This document shows positions 32,752 through 41,225 of a DNA stretch of 64,000 bases, in pieces. The translations under genes and the position numbers were made by a program. The stretch is taken from positions 1 to 64,000 of the forward strand of contig NZ_JADHDU010000007.1 in the NCBI RefSeq assembly GCF_016820495.1, in the 5' to 3' direction. The DNA is from Planococcus beigongshangi. GTDB lineage: Bacteria; Bacillota; Bacilli; Bacillales_A; Planococcaceae. Below the pieces are notes generated by a model. That model did not search any database, was not told the DNA's origin, and saw nothing but the letters and a program-made list of their open reading frames with translations. Each line of letters begins with the position of its first letter. The stretch's first letter is position 1.

Positions 32752-33753
32752 TTAAGCTGAGAACTCTTGGATCTTCACGATTGTCCGTCCGAGATGCTTG
32801 CCGTTTTTCAGGTCATCGATGACAGCCGGCACATCTTCAAGTGAGATTTCGTTCACGAGCGTCGTCGCAGAAATATTCCAGTCGTCCGCGATCTGTCCCC
32901 AGATTGCCGGCCGTTTATCGATCGGCACGTTCACCGAATCGATGCCGAGCAGATTGACGCCACGCAAGATGAACGGCAGAACGGTCGCCGTCAGCTGAAT
33001 GCCGCCCGCCATCCCGCATGTACTCACGCTGCCGCCGTATGAAAGCTGCGGGATGATGGCGGAAGCCACGTCCCCGCCGACTGTGTCCAAGGCATAATCG
33101 TATTTTTCACGGTTCAGCGGCTTTTTCACTTCGCCGAGATCGTCCGGGAAAATGACATTCGTTGCGCCGAGCGATTTGGCCACCTCCACCTGATGGTCTT
33201 TGCGGACAAGCGCTGTGATATTCCTATAGCCGATTTTCGACAGGATCTGCAAGGCGACACTCCCGACGCCTCCGGTGGAACCCGTCACCAGGATTTCCGG
33301 ATCGTTTTCCGGCTTCATGCCGTTTTTCTCCAGGGCCATGATCGACAAAGCAGCTGTGAATCCTGCTGTCCCGAAAATCATTGCGTCCCGCAGACTCAAT
33401 CTTTCCGGCAGCGGCACTATCCAATCCGCCGGAATCCGCGCATATTCCGCGAATCCGCCAGTATGGCTCATCCCCATTTCAAATCCGGTGACGACCACTT
33501 CCTGCCCTTCCTGAAAACGGGGGTCCTCCGACTTCACCACGGTACCGCTCAGATCGATCCCCGGAATCATCGGATATTTCCGGATTACGCCGCCGTTCTT
33601 CTGCACCGCGAGCATATCCTTATAATTGAGCGACGAATAGGCGACTTTGATCAGGACGTCTCCGCCTGACAGCGCGTCCTCGCCGATTTGTTCCACACCA
33701 TACGTAAACTCTTCGCCTTGTTCTTTTATGACAACCGCATTAAATTTTCCCAT
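32752..33753 (-). CDS. YhdH/YhfP-type quinone oxidoreductase (acrylyl-CoA reductase family)
   Basis: The 333 aa zinc-independent medium-chain dehydrogenase has SSLNYKDMLAVQKNGGVIRK, YPMIPGIDLSGTV, GTAGFTAALSIMALEKNG and the NADPH-binding VTGSTGGVGSVALQILSKIG. This subgroup reduces acrylyl-CoA or quinone-like substrates with NADPH. ATG at 33753 is chosen because AAGGAG lies nine bases upstream; the ATG two codons earlier is too close. It may be co-transcribed with the TspO-like gene. Confidence 0.92.
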   Translation of the reverse strand: MGKFNAVVIKEQGEEFTYGVEQIGEDALSGGDVLIKVAYSSLNYKDMLAVQKNGGVIRKYPMIPGIDLSGTVVKSEDPRFQEGQEVVVTGFEMGMSHTGGFAEYARIPADWIVPLPERLSLRDAMIFGTAGFTAALSIMALEKNGMKPENDPEILVTGSTGGVGSVALQILSKIGYRNITALVRKDHQVEVAKSLGATNVIFPDDLGEVKKPLNREKYDYALDTVGGDVASAIIPQLSYGGSVSTCGMAGGIQLTATVLPFILRGVNLLGIDSVNVPIDKRPAIWGQIADDWNISATTLVNEISLEDVPAVIDDLKNGKHLGRTIVKIQEFSA

Positions 33754-33839
33754 GTCCATCCACTCCTTCCTCTTCTCTTCCCTTAATCACTCGGAGACAA
33801 AACAGTTTTACTTCAAATTCCTGTAAGAAATAAAAAACA

Positions 33840-33872
33840 CACCCGCTGTTTTTCTCCAGAGAGTGTGCCGCA
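33840..33872 (-). terminator. Possible terminator of the MORN-like gene
   Basis: GCACAC and GTGTGT arms are followed by a run of Ts on the minus strand. The stem is short, so support is modest. Confidence 0.5.
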
Positions 33873-33922
33873 TATGGGATTTAGGTTTTGAAGCGAGTTC
33901 AGTTTTTTGGCGGTTTCCGGAT

Positions 33923-34201
33923 TTATTGATCCCGGTTCGTCGTCTTGTATTTTTCACCTTTATTGTCATAAGTGATCCATTCGCCGACTGGTTCACCTTT
34001 TTCGAAATGCCCGGACCGCTTGAGTGTTCCGTCTATGCGGTACCATTCCCAATACCCTTTCGGCTGGCCGTCAGCGATTTTCCCTTTTGACCAGACGGTT
34101 TTTCCGCCGGCATGATATTTGATCGTGTAGCCGTCGATGATGTCGATTTTCTTTTCTTTCACACTTTTCGTTTGGTTCAAATCGCAGTTTTCGTCTTTCA
34201 T
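33923..34201 (-). CDS. Small MORN-variant repeat protein (92 aa)
   Basis: The protein carries three tandem motifs of the MORN-variant type: IKYHAGGKTVWSKGKIADGQ, GYWEWYRIDGTLKRSGHFEKG and GEWITYDNKGEKY. These are small beta-hairpin repeats often found in YwqK-like antitoxin and surface proteins. The N-terminus is short and charged. ATG at 34201 has AGGAGG seven bases upstream. It is divergent from the second Ltp-repeat gene. Confidence 0.8.
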   Translation of the reverse strand: MKDENCDLNQTKSVKEKKIDIIDGYTIKYHAGGKTVWSKGKIADGQPKGYWEWYRIDGTLKRSGHFEKGEPVGEWITYDNKGEKYKTTNRDQ

Positions 34202-34284
34202 GAGCTGCCTCCTGGATTCTGGCTTTATCTTATTATATATCATTAAATTGAATAAAGACTATTTAACTAATTTATTTTCTGCAT

Positions 34285-34317
34285 AATAAAACAATGTACA
34301 TAATAAATTGTTTTATT
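34285..34317. repeat. Long AT-rich inverted repeat in a promoter region
   Basis: Perfect 11-base arms (AATAAAACAAT and ATTGTTTTATT) surround an 11-base loop. It lies between the divergent MORN-like and Ltp-repeat genes, upstream of both. Confidence 0.7.
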
Positions 34318-34391
34318 TTATATAATTAGATGTCAATATTTGTAATAACATGTTATAAAGACATAAGACTAGATTGGAAAGGGTGTTTCAT

Positions 34392-35099
34392 TTGGAAAAG
34401 AAATTGAAATCCAGAAAACCTGTCTATAAAAAATGGTGGGTTTGGTTAATTGCCATTATTATCGTTGCTGCCATTGCTTCCCCTGGAGATGACACTGAAA
34501 AAGCTGTTGATGCTGTTTCACCAGTTGAAACTGAAGCTGCTGACAAGTCAGAAGTCGCGGAAGAAACTGAAGTAACCGAAGCACCCGCGGAAGAAGCGGC
34601 GGAAGAAGCGGCGGAAGAAGTCGAGGAAGTTGTAGAAGATGATACACCAAGAGAACATCAAGCTGCTCTGAAAAAAGCGGAAATGTATGCCAAGACGATG
34701 CACATGTCCAAAACGGGCATCTATGAACAATTGACTTCTGAGTACGGCGAGAAATTCCCGGAAGAAGCTGCACAGTATGCGATGGATAACCTTGCACATG
34801 ATTGGAATGTTAATGCTTTGGAAAAAGCGAAGACTTACGCCAGCACTATGTCTATGTCCAAGATTGGTATTTACGAGCAGTTGACATCGGAATACGGCGA
34901 GAAATTTACTGCTGAAGAAGCTCAATATGCAATGGACACCATCGAACATGACTGGAATGCGAATGCTTTGGAAAAAGCGAAAACCTATGCCGATACGATG
35001 TCCATGTCAACACCTGCAATTTACGATCAGCTAGTTTCTGATTACGGTGAAAAATTCACTGCCGAAGAAGCACAATACGCTGTAGATAATTTGGAATAA
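34392..35099 (+). CDS. Ltp-repeat membrane-anchored surface protein
   Basis: The 235 aa protein has an N-terminal basic segment and one membrane helix (KKWWVWLIAIIIVAAIA) and a Glu/Ala-rich linker. Three repeats of about 43 residues follow, with the pattern ALEKAKTYA-x-TMSMS-x-x-x-IYEQL-x-SEYGEKF-x-AEEAQYA. This is the Ltp repeat of phage TP-J34-type superinfection-exclusion lipoproteins, anchored here by a helix instead of a lipid. The start is TTG at 34392 with AAAGGG eight to nine bases upstream. It is a paralogue of the 4297-5073 protein, with one more repeat. Confidence 0.87.
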   Translation: MEKKLKSRKPVYKKWWVWLIAIIIVAAIASPGDDTEKAVDAVSPVETEAADKSEVAEETEVTEAPAEEAAEEAAEEVEEVVEDDTPREHQAALKKAEMYAKTMHMSKTGIYEQLTSEYGEKFPEEAAQYAMDNLAHDWNVNALEKAKTYASTMSMSKIGIYEQLTSEYGEKFTAEEAQYAMDTIEHDWNANALEKAKTYADTMSMSTPAIYDQLVSDYGEKFTAEEAQYAVDNLE

Positions 35100-35107
35100 A
35101 GCTGCCG

Positions 35108-35139
35108 AAAAGATATGCGATCATTCGCATATCTTTTTT
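35108..35139 (+). terminator. Rho-independent terminator
   Basis: AAAGATATGCGA and TCGCATATCTTT arms with a 4-base loop and a T tail follow the Ltp-repeat gene. Confidence 0.88.
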
Positions 35140-35172
35140 ATATGTTGAATAAGTCTAGAAAAACTTAAAAAA

Positions 35173-35193
35173 CCAGCTCCTATAAGAAGCTGG
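35173..35193 (-). terminator. Terminator of the tRNA-Leu gene
   Basis: CCAGCT/AGCTGG arms are followed by TTTTTT on the minus strand, 12 bases past the tRNA 3' end. Confidence 0.8.
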
Positions 35194-35204
35194 CCTTCTA
35201 TTGA

Positions 35205-35288
35205 TGCGGATGAAGGGACTCGAACCCCCACGATGTTGCCACCACTAGACCCTGAATCTAGCGCGTCTGCCAATTCCGCCACATCCGC
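35205..35288 (-). tRNA. tRNA-Leu (anticodon CAG)
   Basis: The minus strand folds as an 84-nt class II tRNA. The acceptor stem is GCGGATG/CATCCGC with discriminator A. The D-arm region contains GGCGGAATTGGCAGACGCGC. The anticodon stem CTAGA/TCTAG holds the loop TTCAGGG, giving anticodon CAG. A long variable arm (GGTGGCAACATC) is typical of tRNA-Leu, and the T arm is GTGGGGGTTCGAGTCCC. CCA is not encoded. Confidence 0.95.
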
Positions 35289-35399
35289 AAAATTAATAGG
35301 GGGAAAATCATATCCATTAATATTTTGCCTTCTCTGAAACAAAATGTCAAAAAAATATCCGCGCGGATGTGTTTCATAGTATTTTCCAGCTTACTGGGG

Positions 35400-35482
35400 T
35401 TCCGTGAACGGTTATCAGGATTCTATGAGCACTTTTTGCGATTCTATGATCACTCAGACCATTCTATGAGCACTCGGCGTTT
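35400..35482. repeat. Intergenic array, family C (TTCTATGATCACTC)
   Basis: There are three clear units (TTCTATGAGCACTT, TTCTATGATCACTC, TTCTATGAGCACTC) at 22-25 bp spacing, upstream of the tRNA and downstream of the VWA gene. This is the same family as the nine-unit array at 23617. Confidence 0.75.
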
Positions 35483-35547
35483 TCACACTCGGCAATCCGC
35501 CAAAATTCCAGCTGCTGCATCGATTTTTTATTGTCCCCATATTCAAA

Positions 35548-35583
35548 ACTCCATTCCGAAAGGATTTCTCACCGGAATGGAGT
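35548..35583 (-). terminator. Rho-independent terminator
   Basis: Perfect 11-base arms ACTCCATTCCG and complement, with TTTTG on the minus strand, lie downstream of the VWA gene. Confidence 0.8.
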
Positions 35584-35626
35584 CGCCTGACATTAAATTT
35601 CCGCTGGTTACGACAGGTACAAGCAG

Positions 35627-36346
35627 TTACCTTAAAATCCCCTTTTCTTTCGCTTCCTTCAGCCACATCGGGAATTCGTTCAATAGCTGATCGTATAATT
35701 CCGCGTCCGAGATTTTGCTGATGTCATCGACGTGGAAGAAATTCGCGTTGTCGACGACACGTCCGCCCATCGTATCGAGCTTACGCAACACGTCAAAATT
35801 TGAGTCGCCGATTCCGACGAACTGCCAAAAGATCGGCTGGTCCGAAGATTCCACGATGAACTTCTTGATGCCTGATTTGCACCCGCCGTCATTGATGAAT
35901 ACCAGAAATACCGGCTCGCCAGAAGGATCCTGCTTCGTATATTTGCGGATGACATCTTCCATCACTTTCGGCTCGTCGTTGCGGCCGAATTTATGGACAC
36001 CGCTGTTCGACAGGATATTTTTCTCCACGTACCCCATGAACGTCGCTTCGGTCGCGCCGGGAAGGCGGGAGAATTCATTGTCATAGACCCAGACATCCAG
36101 CTCGCCGTCGTCATCGAACTGGCTTGCGACCGCCAGCACCCGCTCCACCACTTCCTGCACGACTCCATCGTTGTATAATTTCCGCATGGAACCGGAGATA
36201 TCCAGCACAATGCCGACTCTGGCCCGCACGCCAGTCAGCTTTTTCTTCTCCAAAACGATCGTTGCCTCTTTTTTCTTCAATGAGATCCCGCTGATTTTCG
36301 CTTCTTCTTTTTCCGGCTTTTTAAAAATCTTATCAAATAAACCCAT
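35627..36346 (-). CDS. VWA domain protein (TerF-like)
   Basis: The 239 aa cytoplasmic protein consists of a short N-terminal extension (GLFDKIFKKPEKEEAKISG) and one von Willebrand A domain. Its metal-ion-dependent adhesion site is complete, with VGIVLDISGSMRKLY near residue 45, a conserved Thr/Asn region and FINDGGC. The wording is closest to the TerF-type VWA proteins of tellurite/stress operons, but no other ter gene is visible here. AGGAGG precedes the ATG. It is monocistronic. Confidence 0.85.
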   Translation of the reverse strand: MGLFDKIFKKPEKEEAKISGISLKKKEATIVLEKKKLTGVRARVGIVLDISGSMRKLYNDGVVQEVVERVLAVASQFDDDGELDVWVYDNEFSRLPGATEATFMGYVEKNILSNSGVHKFGRNDEPKVMEDVIRKYTKQDPSGEPVFLVFINDGGCKSGIKKFIVESSDQPIFWQFVGIGDSNFDVLRKLDTMGGRVVDNANFFHVDDISKISDAELYDQLLNEFPMWLKEAKEKGILR

Positions 36347-36574
36347 TATCTACGCCTCCTGCAATGTTCTTTTAGAGAATTATACCTGCTTGAAGTAATG
36401 AATAACAGTCTTTTCCAGCTGCTTCCATTTTATTTTCGTAATATTCACTGTAAAAAATCCCGAAAATATCCTCCATTAACCGGGACTACTGAAACTTTCC
36501 ATATTCTTGCCCATCAGTTAAACTGAAATTTATCTGTTTTTCAATTTAAGTAGAGAGAGAAGGTTATCGATAAG

Positions 36575-37813
36575 ATGAAAAAAAGAGGTTTAACATTTAA
36601 AGTGATCACTGCACTCCTTCTGGGTGCTGTTGCAGGTCTCTTACTGAATTTATATGCACCCGACGTTTTTAATATAGTGAATCCCTATCTGTTTGTGCCG
36701 CTCGGCCAGATATTCCTTGCGTTGATCAGCATGCTCGTCGTGCCGCTTGTATTTCTGTCTCTTGTTCTTGGTGTTGCCGGTCTTGGCGACCCTGCCAAAC
36801 TGGGGAGAATGGGCATTAAGACCATTACATATTTTTTATTGACGACAACGATAGCCATTTTAATCGCGCTGTCACTGGCAGCCGTGGTGCAGCCGGGACT
36901 TGCGGGCGATTTCGATTTGGAAGCAGCCACTTTTGAAGCTGAAGAAGCGCCTTCGATCGCCCAGACGCTGATGAATATCATTCCGAAAAATCCCCTCGCT
37001 GCGATGATGGAAGGCAATATGCTGCAAATCATCGTCTTTGCCGTCTTTATCGGCTTGGCGCTGACCACTCTCGGCGAAAAGACGAAAGGCATTTTGAACC
37101 TTGTCGAGCAGGGCAACGAAATCATGATGTACCTTGTCGGCCTCGTCATGAAATTTGCCCCATACGGCACTTTCGGTTTGATTGCCACGGCGGTCGGCAG
37201 TCAAGGGCTTTCTGCGATGCAGGCGATGGGCTCCTATATGCTCGTCATTTTAGCCGCATTGCTGATCCATGCCGTTGTCACATATGGCGGAACCGTCTTT
37301 TTCCTGGCGAAGAAAAGCCCGGTTTGGTTCTTTAAGGAATTTTTCCCTGCGATGACTGTCGCATTCAGTACATCGAGCAGTACCGGTACTTTGCCGGTAT
37401 CGATGGATATCGCCCAGAACAAATTGAATGTCCCGAAACCGATCTCATCATTCGTCCAGCCGCTCGGAGCGACGATCAATATGGACGGCACCGCCATCAT
37501 GCAAGGTGTCGCGACATTATTCATCGCACAGGCTTACGGGCTTGAACTCACAACCGCGGAACTGGCCACGGTCGTATTGACTGCCGTCCTTGCCAGCATC
37601 GGCACCGCCGGAGTTCCTGGCGTCGGCCTCATCATGCTCGCGATGGTGCTCAGCAGCGTCAACTTGCCGGTCGCAGGAATCGGTCTAGTCATCGGGATTG
37701 ACCGTCTCCTCGATATGTCGCGGACTGCGATCAACATTTCCGGCGACGCCGCATGCGCTTTATATGTAGCGGAAACGGAGAAAAAACGGGAATTGAAGAT
37801 GGAAAAAGCTTAA
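36575..37813 (+). CDS. Dicarboxylate/amino acid:cation symporter (DAACS, GltP-like)
   Basis: The 412 aa membrane transporter carries the family's signature motifs: the serine-rich SSSTGTLPVSMD in the first re-entrant hairpin (near residue 265), PLGATINMDGTAI in the seventh helix, and INISGDAACALY in the eighth. These proteins import glutamate, aspartate or C4-dicarboxylates with Na+ or H+. The ribosome site is weak (GAGAAGG at 13 bases). It is monocistronic and ends at a strong bidirectional terminator. Confidence 0.92.
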   Translation: MKKRGLTFKVITALLLGAVAGLLLNLYAPDVFNIVNPYLFVPLGQIFLALISMLVVPLVFLSLVLGVAGLGDPAKLGRMGIKTITYFLLTTTIAILIALSLAAVVQPGLAGDFDLEAATFEAEEAPSIAQTLMNIIPKNPLAAMMEGNMLQIIVFAVFIGLALTTLGEKTKGILNLVEQGNEIMMYLVGLVMKFAPYGTFGLIATAVGSQGLSAMQAMGSYMLVILAALLIHAVVTYGGTVFFLAKKSPVWFFKEFFPAMTVAFSTSSSTGTLPVSMDIAQNKLNVPKPISSFVQPLGATINMDGTAIMQGVATLFIAQAYGLELTTAELATVVLTAVLASIGTAGVPGVGLIMLAMVLSSVNLPVAGIGLVIGIDRLLDMSRTAINISGDAACALYVAETEKKRELKMEKA

Positions 37814-37848
37814 CAGTCAGATAGAAGAGACTCATTAAGTGCCCAAAA

Positions 37849-37889
37849 AAATAAGACCTGCATCCGGAAAACGGATGCAGGTCTTATTT
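37849..37889. terminator. Bidirectional terminator
   Basis: AAATAAGACCTGCATCCG and its perfect complement surround a 5-base loop between convergent genes. Confidence 0.9.
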
Positions 37890-37894
37890 TTCAT

Positions 37895-38209
37895 TTATTT
37901 GGATAAAACAGCCGCCACTTCAGCAACGATCAATTCGCTCTTGATGACCGGCGATTCACCTTCGCCGCCGCCATCGCGTTTATGTGAGTTCTTGAAGTCA
38001 TCGGAGTTGCGCCATACATCAAATTGCTCTTTGGAATTCCAGTACATCATCACTTGCATTTCATCGTAATCTTCGTGCTGTGTAGAAACATTCACTTCCA
38101 CTTTTTCAAAGCCGTCAAATTCAAATAGACCTTCGTTCTTGATAAATGCAGGTGCCATTTTCATGCCGAAACCTTTTTTCACCTGAATGCGGTTCGTTAC
38201 TGTAATCAT
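37895..38209 (-). CDS. IsdG-family heme-degrading monooxygenase-like protein
   Basis: The 104 aa protein has the ferredoxin-like ABM fold wording of IsdG/IsdI/HmoA. It begins VTNRIQVKKGFGMKMAPAF, with the catalytic Asn in TNR. FDGFEKVEVN and YDEMQVMMYWNSKEQFDVW hold the tryptophan, and NSHKR supplies the histidine of the Asn-Trp-His triad. It would release iron from heme. AGGAGG precedes the ATG. The gene is monocistronic, and no heme-uptake genes are adjacent. Confidence 0.87.
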   Translation of the reverse strand: MITVTNRIQVKKGFGMKMAPAFIKNEGLFEFDGFEKVEVNVSTQHEDYDEMQVMMYWNSKEQFDVWRNSDDFKNSHKRDGGGEGESPVIKSELIVAEVAAVLSK

Positions 38210-38334
38210 GAATAATTCCTCCTCTTTATCTGATACTGAAAAACTCTGTCACCTAATTCTAATCCTCTTGGACAGCAGTTTGCAATTTCAGGGAAGCCGC
38301 GACACGGAATTGTACGATTTTACATAAATCAAAA

Positions 38335-38370
38335 ATCAGCGGGCAAAGTGAATACACTTTGTCCGCTGAT
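38335..38370 (-). terminator. Rho-independent terminator
   Basis: ATCAGCGG-CAAAGTG and CACTTTG-CCGCTGAT arms with TTTTTG on the minus strand follow the M20 peptidase gene. Confidence 0.85.
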
Positions 38371-38374
38371 CCTG

Positions 38375-39499
38375 TTAGAGGCTCACAAGAAGTTTCGCAA
38401 ACAGGGCTGCACGTTTCGGCAGCTCTGAAATGGTGATCTGTTCGTTGCGTGCGTGAATGCCGAGGCCGTATGCGCCCAGGCCGTCAAGTGTCGGAATGCC
38501 CATCGCTGCCGTCAGATTGCCGTCACTGCCGCCGCCGACCGATTCTTCGGTCAGCTCGAGTCCGATTTCCTTGCCGGCTGCCTGCGCCAATTCGAACAAA
38601 CGCGCGGTTTGTTCCGTACGCTCCATCGGCGGACGCGAGATGCCGCCCTCCACCGTTAATTCCGTACCTTCCAGAAACGGCTCGAGCGCCTTGATCAAAG
38701 CATCGATGCGTTCCAGCTCCGCATTGGTGGAAACGCGGACGTCCACGCCAATTTCCGCCCGGTCCGATACGACATTCAATTTGCCGCCGCCTTTGAACAA
38801 ACCGACGTTAACTGTCGTGCCGAGTTCGTAATCGGTCTGCAACTCGAGATATTCGACTGCCCGGGAAGCGGCGCGGATCGCACTTGCTCCTTCGTGATGG
38901 TTGTTGCCGGCATGTGCAGATTTTCCAGTAAACCGGATCATATAACGGGCAGAGCCTTTACGCGCAGTCTTCAGTGCCCCGCTGCCAACAACAGGCGGTT
39001 CCGTTACGAGCGCATAGCTGCACCCTTCCGCCTCCCTTTGGATCAGGTGCCGCGAGACCGGACTGCTGACTTCTTCCTCGCTGGTGAACAGGAAGACGAT
39101 TTTCTTCTGCAGCGGGAGGTCCAGGTCCCTGATTGCTTTCAGCGCCCAGATCGCCTGGACCAGACCGCCTTTCATATCAAGGATGCCAGGACCATACGCA
39201 AGATCGCCTTCCACTTTATAAACCAGTTCATCCGGTTCCCATACTGTATCGAAATGTGAAAGGATGAGGATGCGCTCCTCCCCTTCACCGAACTCCAGCT
39301 TCAGATGATCACCATATGCTTTTTCCGGAATCACTTCCGGACGCTGACCGAGACGCTGTTCCAATAAATCGGAGATGCGCTCTCCGCAGAGATCCGTCAA
39401 TTCTTTATTGAGTGAAGGTGAATCACTTTCAACGATCCGGCGAATATCTTCGAGCAGTTCTTTTTGATGTTCTTCCATATACTTCAGTAAGTTATCCAA
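38375..39499 (-). CDS. M20 family metallopeptidase (carboxypeptidase G2-like)
   Basis: The 374 aa enzyme has all di-zinc ligands of the M20 family: ILSHFDTVW (His and Asp), GPGILDMKGG (bridging Asp), FTSEEEVSS (catalytic Glu pair), VTEPPV, and GIHARNEQ near the C-terminus. The dimerisation domain lies in between. It is probably a cytoplasmic amino acid or peptide deacylase or carboxypeptidase. The TTG at 39499 is preferred because GGGGG lies eight bases upstream; the open frame reaches 39547 and overlaps the transporter gene. It is coupled to the YfcC-type transporter. Confidence 0.9.
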   Translation of the reverse strand: MDNLLKYMEEHQKELLEDIRRIVESDSPSLNKELTDLCGERISDLLEQRLGQRPEVIPEKAYGDHLKLEFGEGEERILILSHFDTVWEPDELVYKVEGDLAYGPGILDMKGGLVQAIWALKAIRDLDLPLQKKIVFLFTSEEEVSSPVSRHLIQREAEGCSYALVTEPPVVGSGALKTARKGSARYMIRFTGKSAHAGNNHHEGASAIRAASRAVEYLELQTDYELGTTVNVGLFKGGGKLNVVSDRAEIGVDVRVSTNAELERIDALIKALEPFLEGTELTVEGGISRPPMERTEQTARLFELAQAAGKEIGLELTEESVGGGSDGNLTAAMGIPTLDGLGAYGLGIHARNEQITISELPKRAALFAKLLVSL

Positions 39500-39527
39500 T
39501 AAAGACGCCCCCTTTTCGTTGTCTCGA

Positions 39528-40919
39528 TCATTGGTAGCCTGTGACAACGGCGATGCCGATCATGATGATCCCGACAACCACCCACAGCCCCACAAGCGGC
39601 AGCACGAATTTGAACCATTTCGAATACGGAATTTTACCGACAGCCAGAACAGCCATCAGGATCCCGGAAGTCGGTGCAATGATATTCGTCGTTCCATCAC
39701 CAAGTTTGAATGCAAGAACAGCCGTCTGTCTTGAAATATCAAGCATATCTGCCAATGGCACCATGAACGGCATGACGATTGCAGCCTGTCCTGTGCCTGA
39801 AGTGACGATAAGATTGAACAGTAAGTTGAAGATGAACATTGCCTGTGCTGCCAGGAACAGCGGCAATTCGGCCATCGGTGTGAAAGCGGCATTGACGAGT
39901 GTATCAAGTACTTTGCCGTTTTCCAGAACAATGACAACGGCTCTTGCCAGTCCGATGACCAGCGCTCCGTAAACGATGCCCTGTGCGCCTTTGATGAAAA
40001 CTTCCACGTATTCGTTCATCCGGAAACGGCCGACAATCGCTGCTGCGATCGACATCATGATGAAGATTCCAGCAAGCTCGTTTGTGCTCCATTCAAATTG
40101 GAATACACCATAGATAAAGAAAGCCATGAACGCAAGAGACGTCAGCAGCACCAATTTATGGCGGCCGGTAAACGGTCCGAACTCTTCCACTTTCTGCTCA
40201 TCCAGGCCGTCCGTATCCGAGAATTTGACGATGCTCTTCGACGGGTCTTTACTGACACGCTTTACATAGAGCAGGATATAAGTCATCGTAATCACCAAAA
40301 GCATAAAGAATGCGATCAGCCGGAGATGCCAGCCGGAAAACAGCGGCAGTTCCGCGATGGACTGGGCAAGTCCGGTGATGACCGGGTCAAACGTACCCGT
40401 CGCCACTCCGACATACTGGCCGAGGTACACCATCGCCACCCCGATAATCGGATCCAGCTTCAATGCCCGCGCAAGAATGATTCCGATCGGTATAAAAGCA
40501 ATGATGGCATTTCCGCTGATGCCGATAAAATCCATCACCGCAAAAATCATGATAAATGCTGCAACTAAGATATATTTCTGGTTTTTAGCTCTGCCAATCA
40601 AGGCGTTGACGCCTGAATTGATGGCACCTGTATGATCAATGACCCCGACTGCACCGCCGATGATCAACACCATGAAAATGATCGGTGCTGAGTCGACCAG
40701 CCCTTGCTGAATCGATGTGAACGTCGTCAATATCGAAGCCGGCTGATTTTCGATCCGTTCGTATGTACCACTGATTACAATACTGCGTCCATCCACTTCT
40801 TCCCGCTGGAACTCACCGGCCGGCACGACATATGTCAATAATACCGCCAGCAATAGAATCGCGAAAATGATGACAAACGCATCCGGCATTTCAAAACGCT
40901 TTTTCTTTACCGTGTCCAC
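39528..40919 (-). CDS. YfcC family transporter (C4-dicarboxylate/arginine-ornithine-like)
   Basis: The 463 aa protein has about 12 helices and starts with KKKRFEMPDAFVIIFAILLL, followed by LLTYVVPAGEFQRE, a core with GISGNAIIAFIPIGIILARA, and IVTSGTGQAAIVMPFMVPLAD near the end. That is the YfcC/ArcD-2-like subgroup of the Dcu/ion-transporter superfamily. The GTG at 40919 is preferred since AGGAGG lies eight bases upstream; the ATG at 40925 is only two bases from it. The M20 peptidase follows at once, suggesting uptake of a substrate cleaved by it. Confidence 0.87.
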   Translation of the reverse strand: MDTVKKKRFEMPDAFVIIFAILLLAVLLTYVVPAGEFQREEVDGRSIVISGTYERIENQPASILTTFTSIQQGLVDSAPIIFMVLIIGGAVGVIDHTGAINSGVNALIGRAKNQKYILVAAFIMIFAVMDFIGISGNAIIAFIPIGIILARALKLDPIIGVAMVYLGQYVGVATGTFDPVITGLAQSIAELPLFSGWHLRLIAFFMLLVITMTYILLYVKRVSKDPSKSIVKFSDTDGLDEQKVEEFGPFTGRHKLVLLTSLAFMAFFIYGVFQFEWSTNELAGIFIMMSIAAAIVGRFRMNEYVEVFIKGAQGIVYGALVIGLARAVVIVLENGKVLDTLVNAAFTPMAELPLFLAAQAMFIFNLLFNLIVTSGTGQAAIVMPFMVPLADMLDISRQTAVLAFKLGDGTTNIIAPTSGILMAVLAVGKIPYSKWFKFVLPLVGLWVVVGIIMIGIAVVTGYQ

Positions 40920-41225
40920 ATCCATATCCTCCTCATCGGATCTTCCGATTTCTTTTTCATTATTATAGTTCGATAACAATCGTAGCAATTACAAAATTTA
41001 CTGTCAATTAACATTTTCTGTATTCTTATAATAATCTGATTACAAATTCTTTTTCTTTCCAGTCTTCTTTTTTGCAGGTGCCTTTATTCCTTTAATTGCC
41101 TCGGTAATGCTGTCTTCCCATCCATTTTTTTCAGCTCCACTCATATTTTTATAGAATTCCGAAGAAAATGGGTGCTATACTGAATTACACAAAAATATCA
41201 GCAGAAGGGAGACTGTGGCGCAAGT
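40920..41225. other. Divergent intergenic region, no feature recognised
   Basis: This 306-base AT-rich gap lies between the divergent YfcC and FUSC-type genes and must contain both promoters. I see no clear operator palindrome, terminator, RNA fold or short ORF with a ribosome site. Confidence 0.5.
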
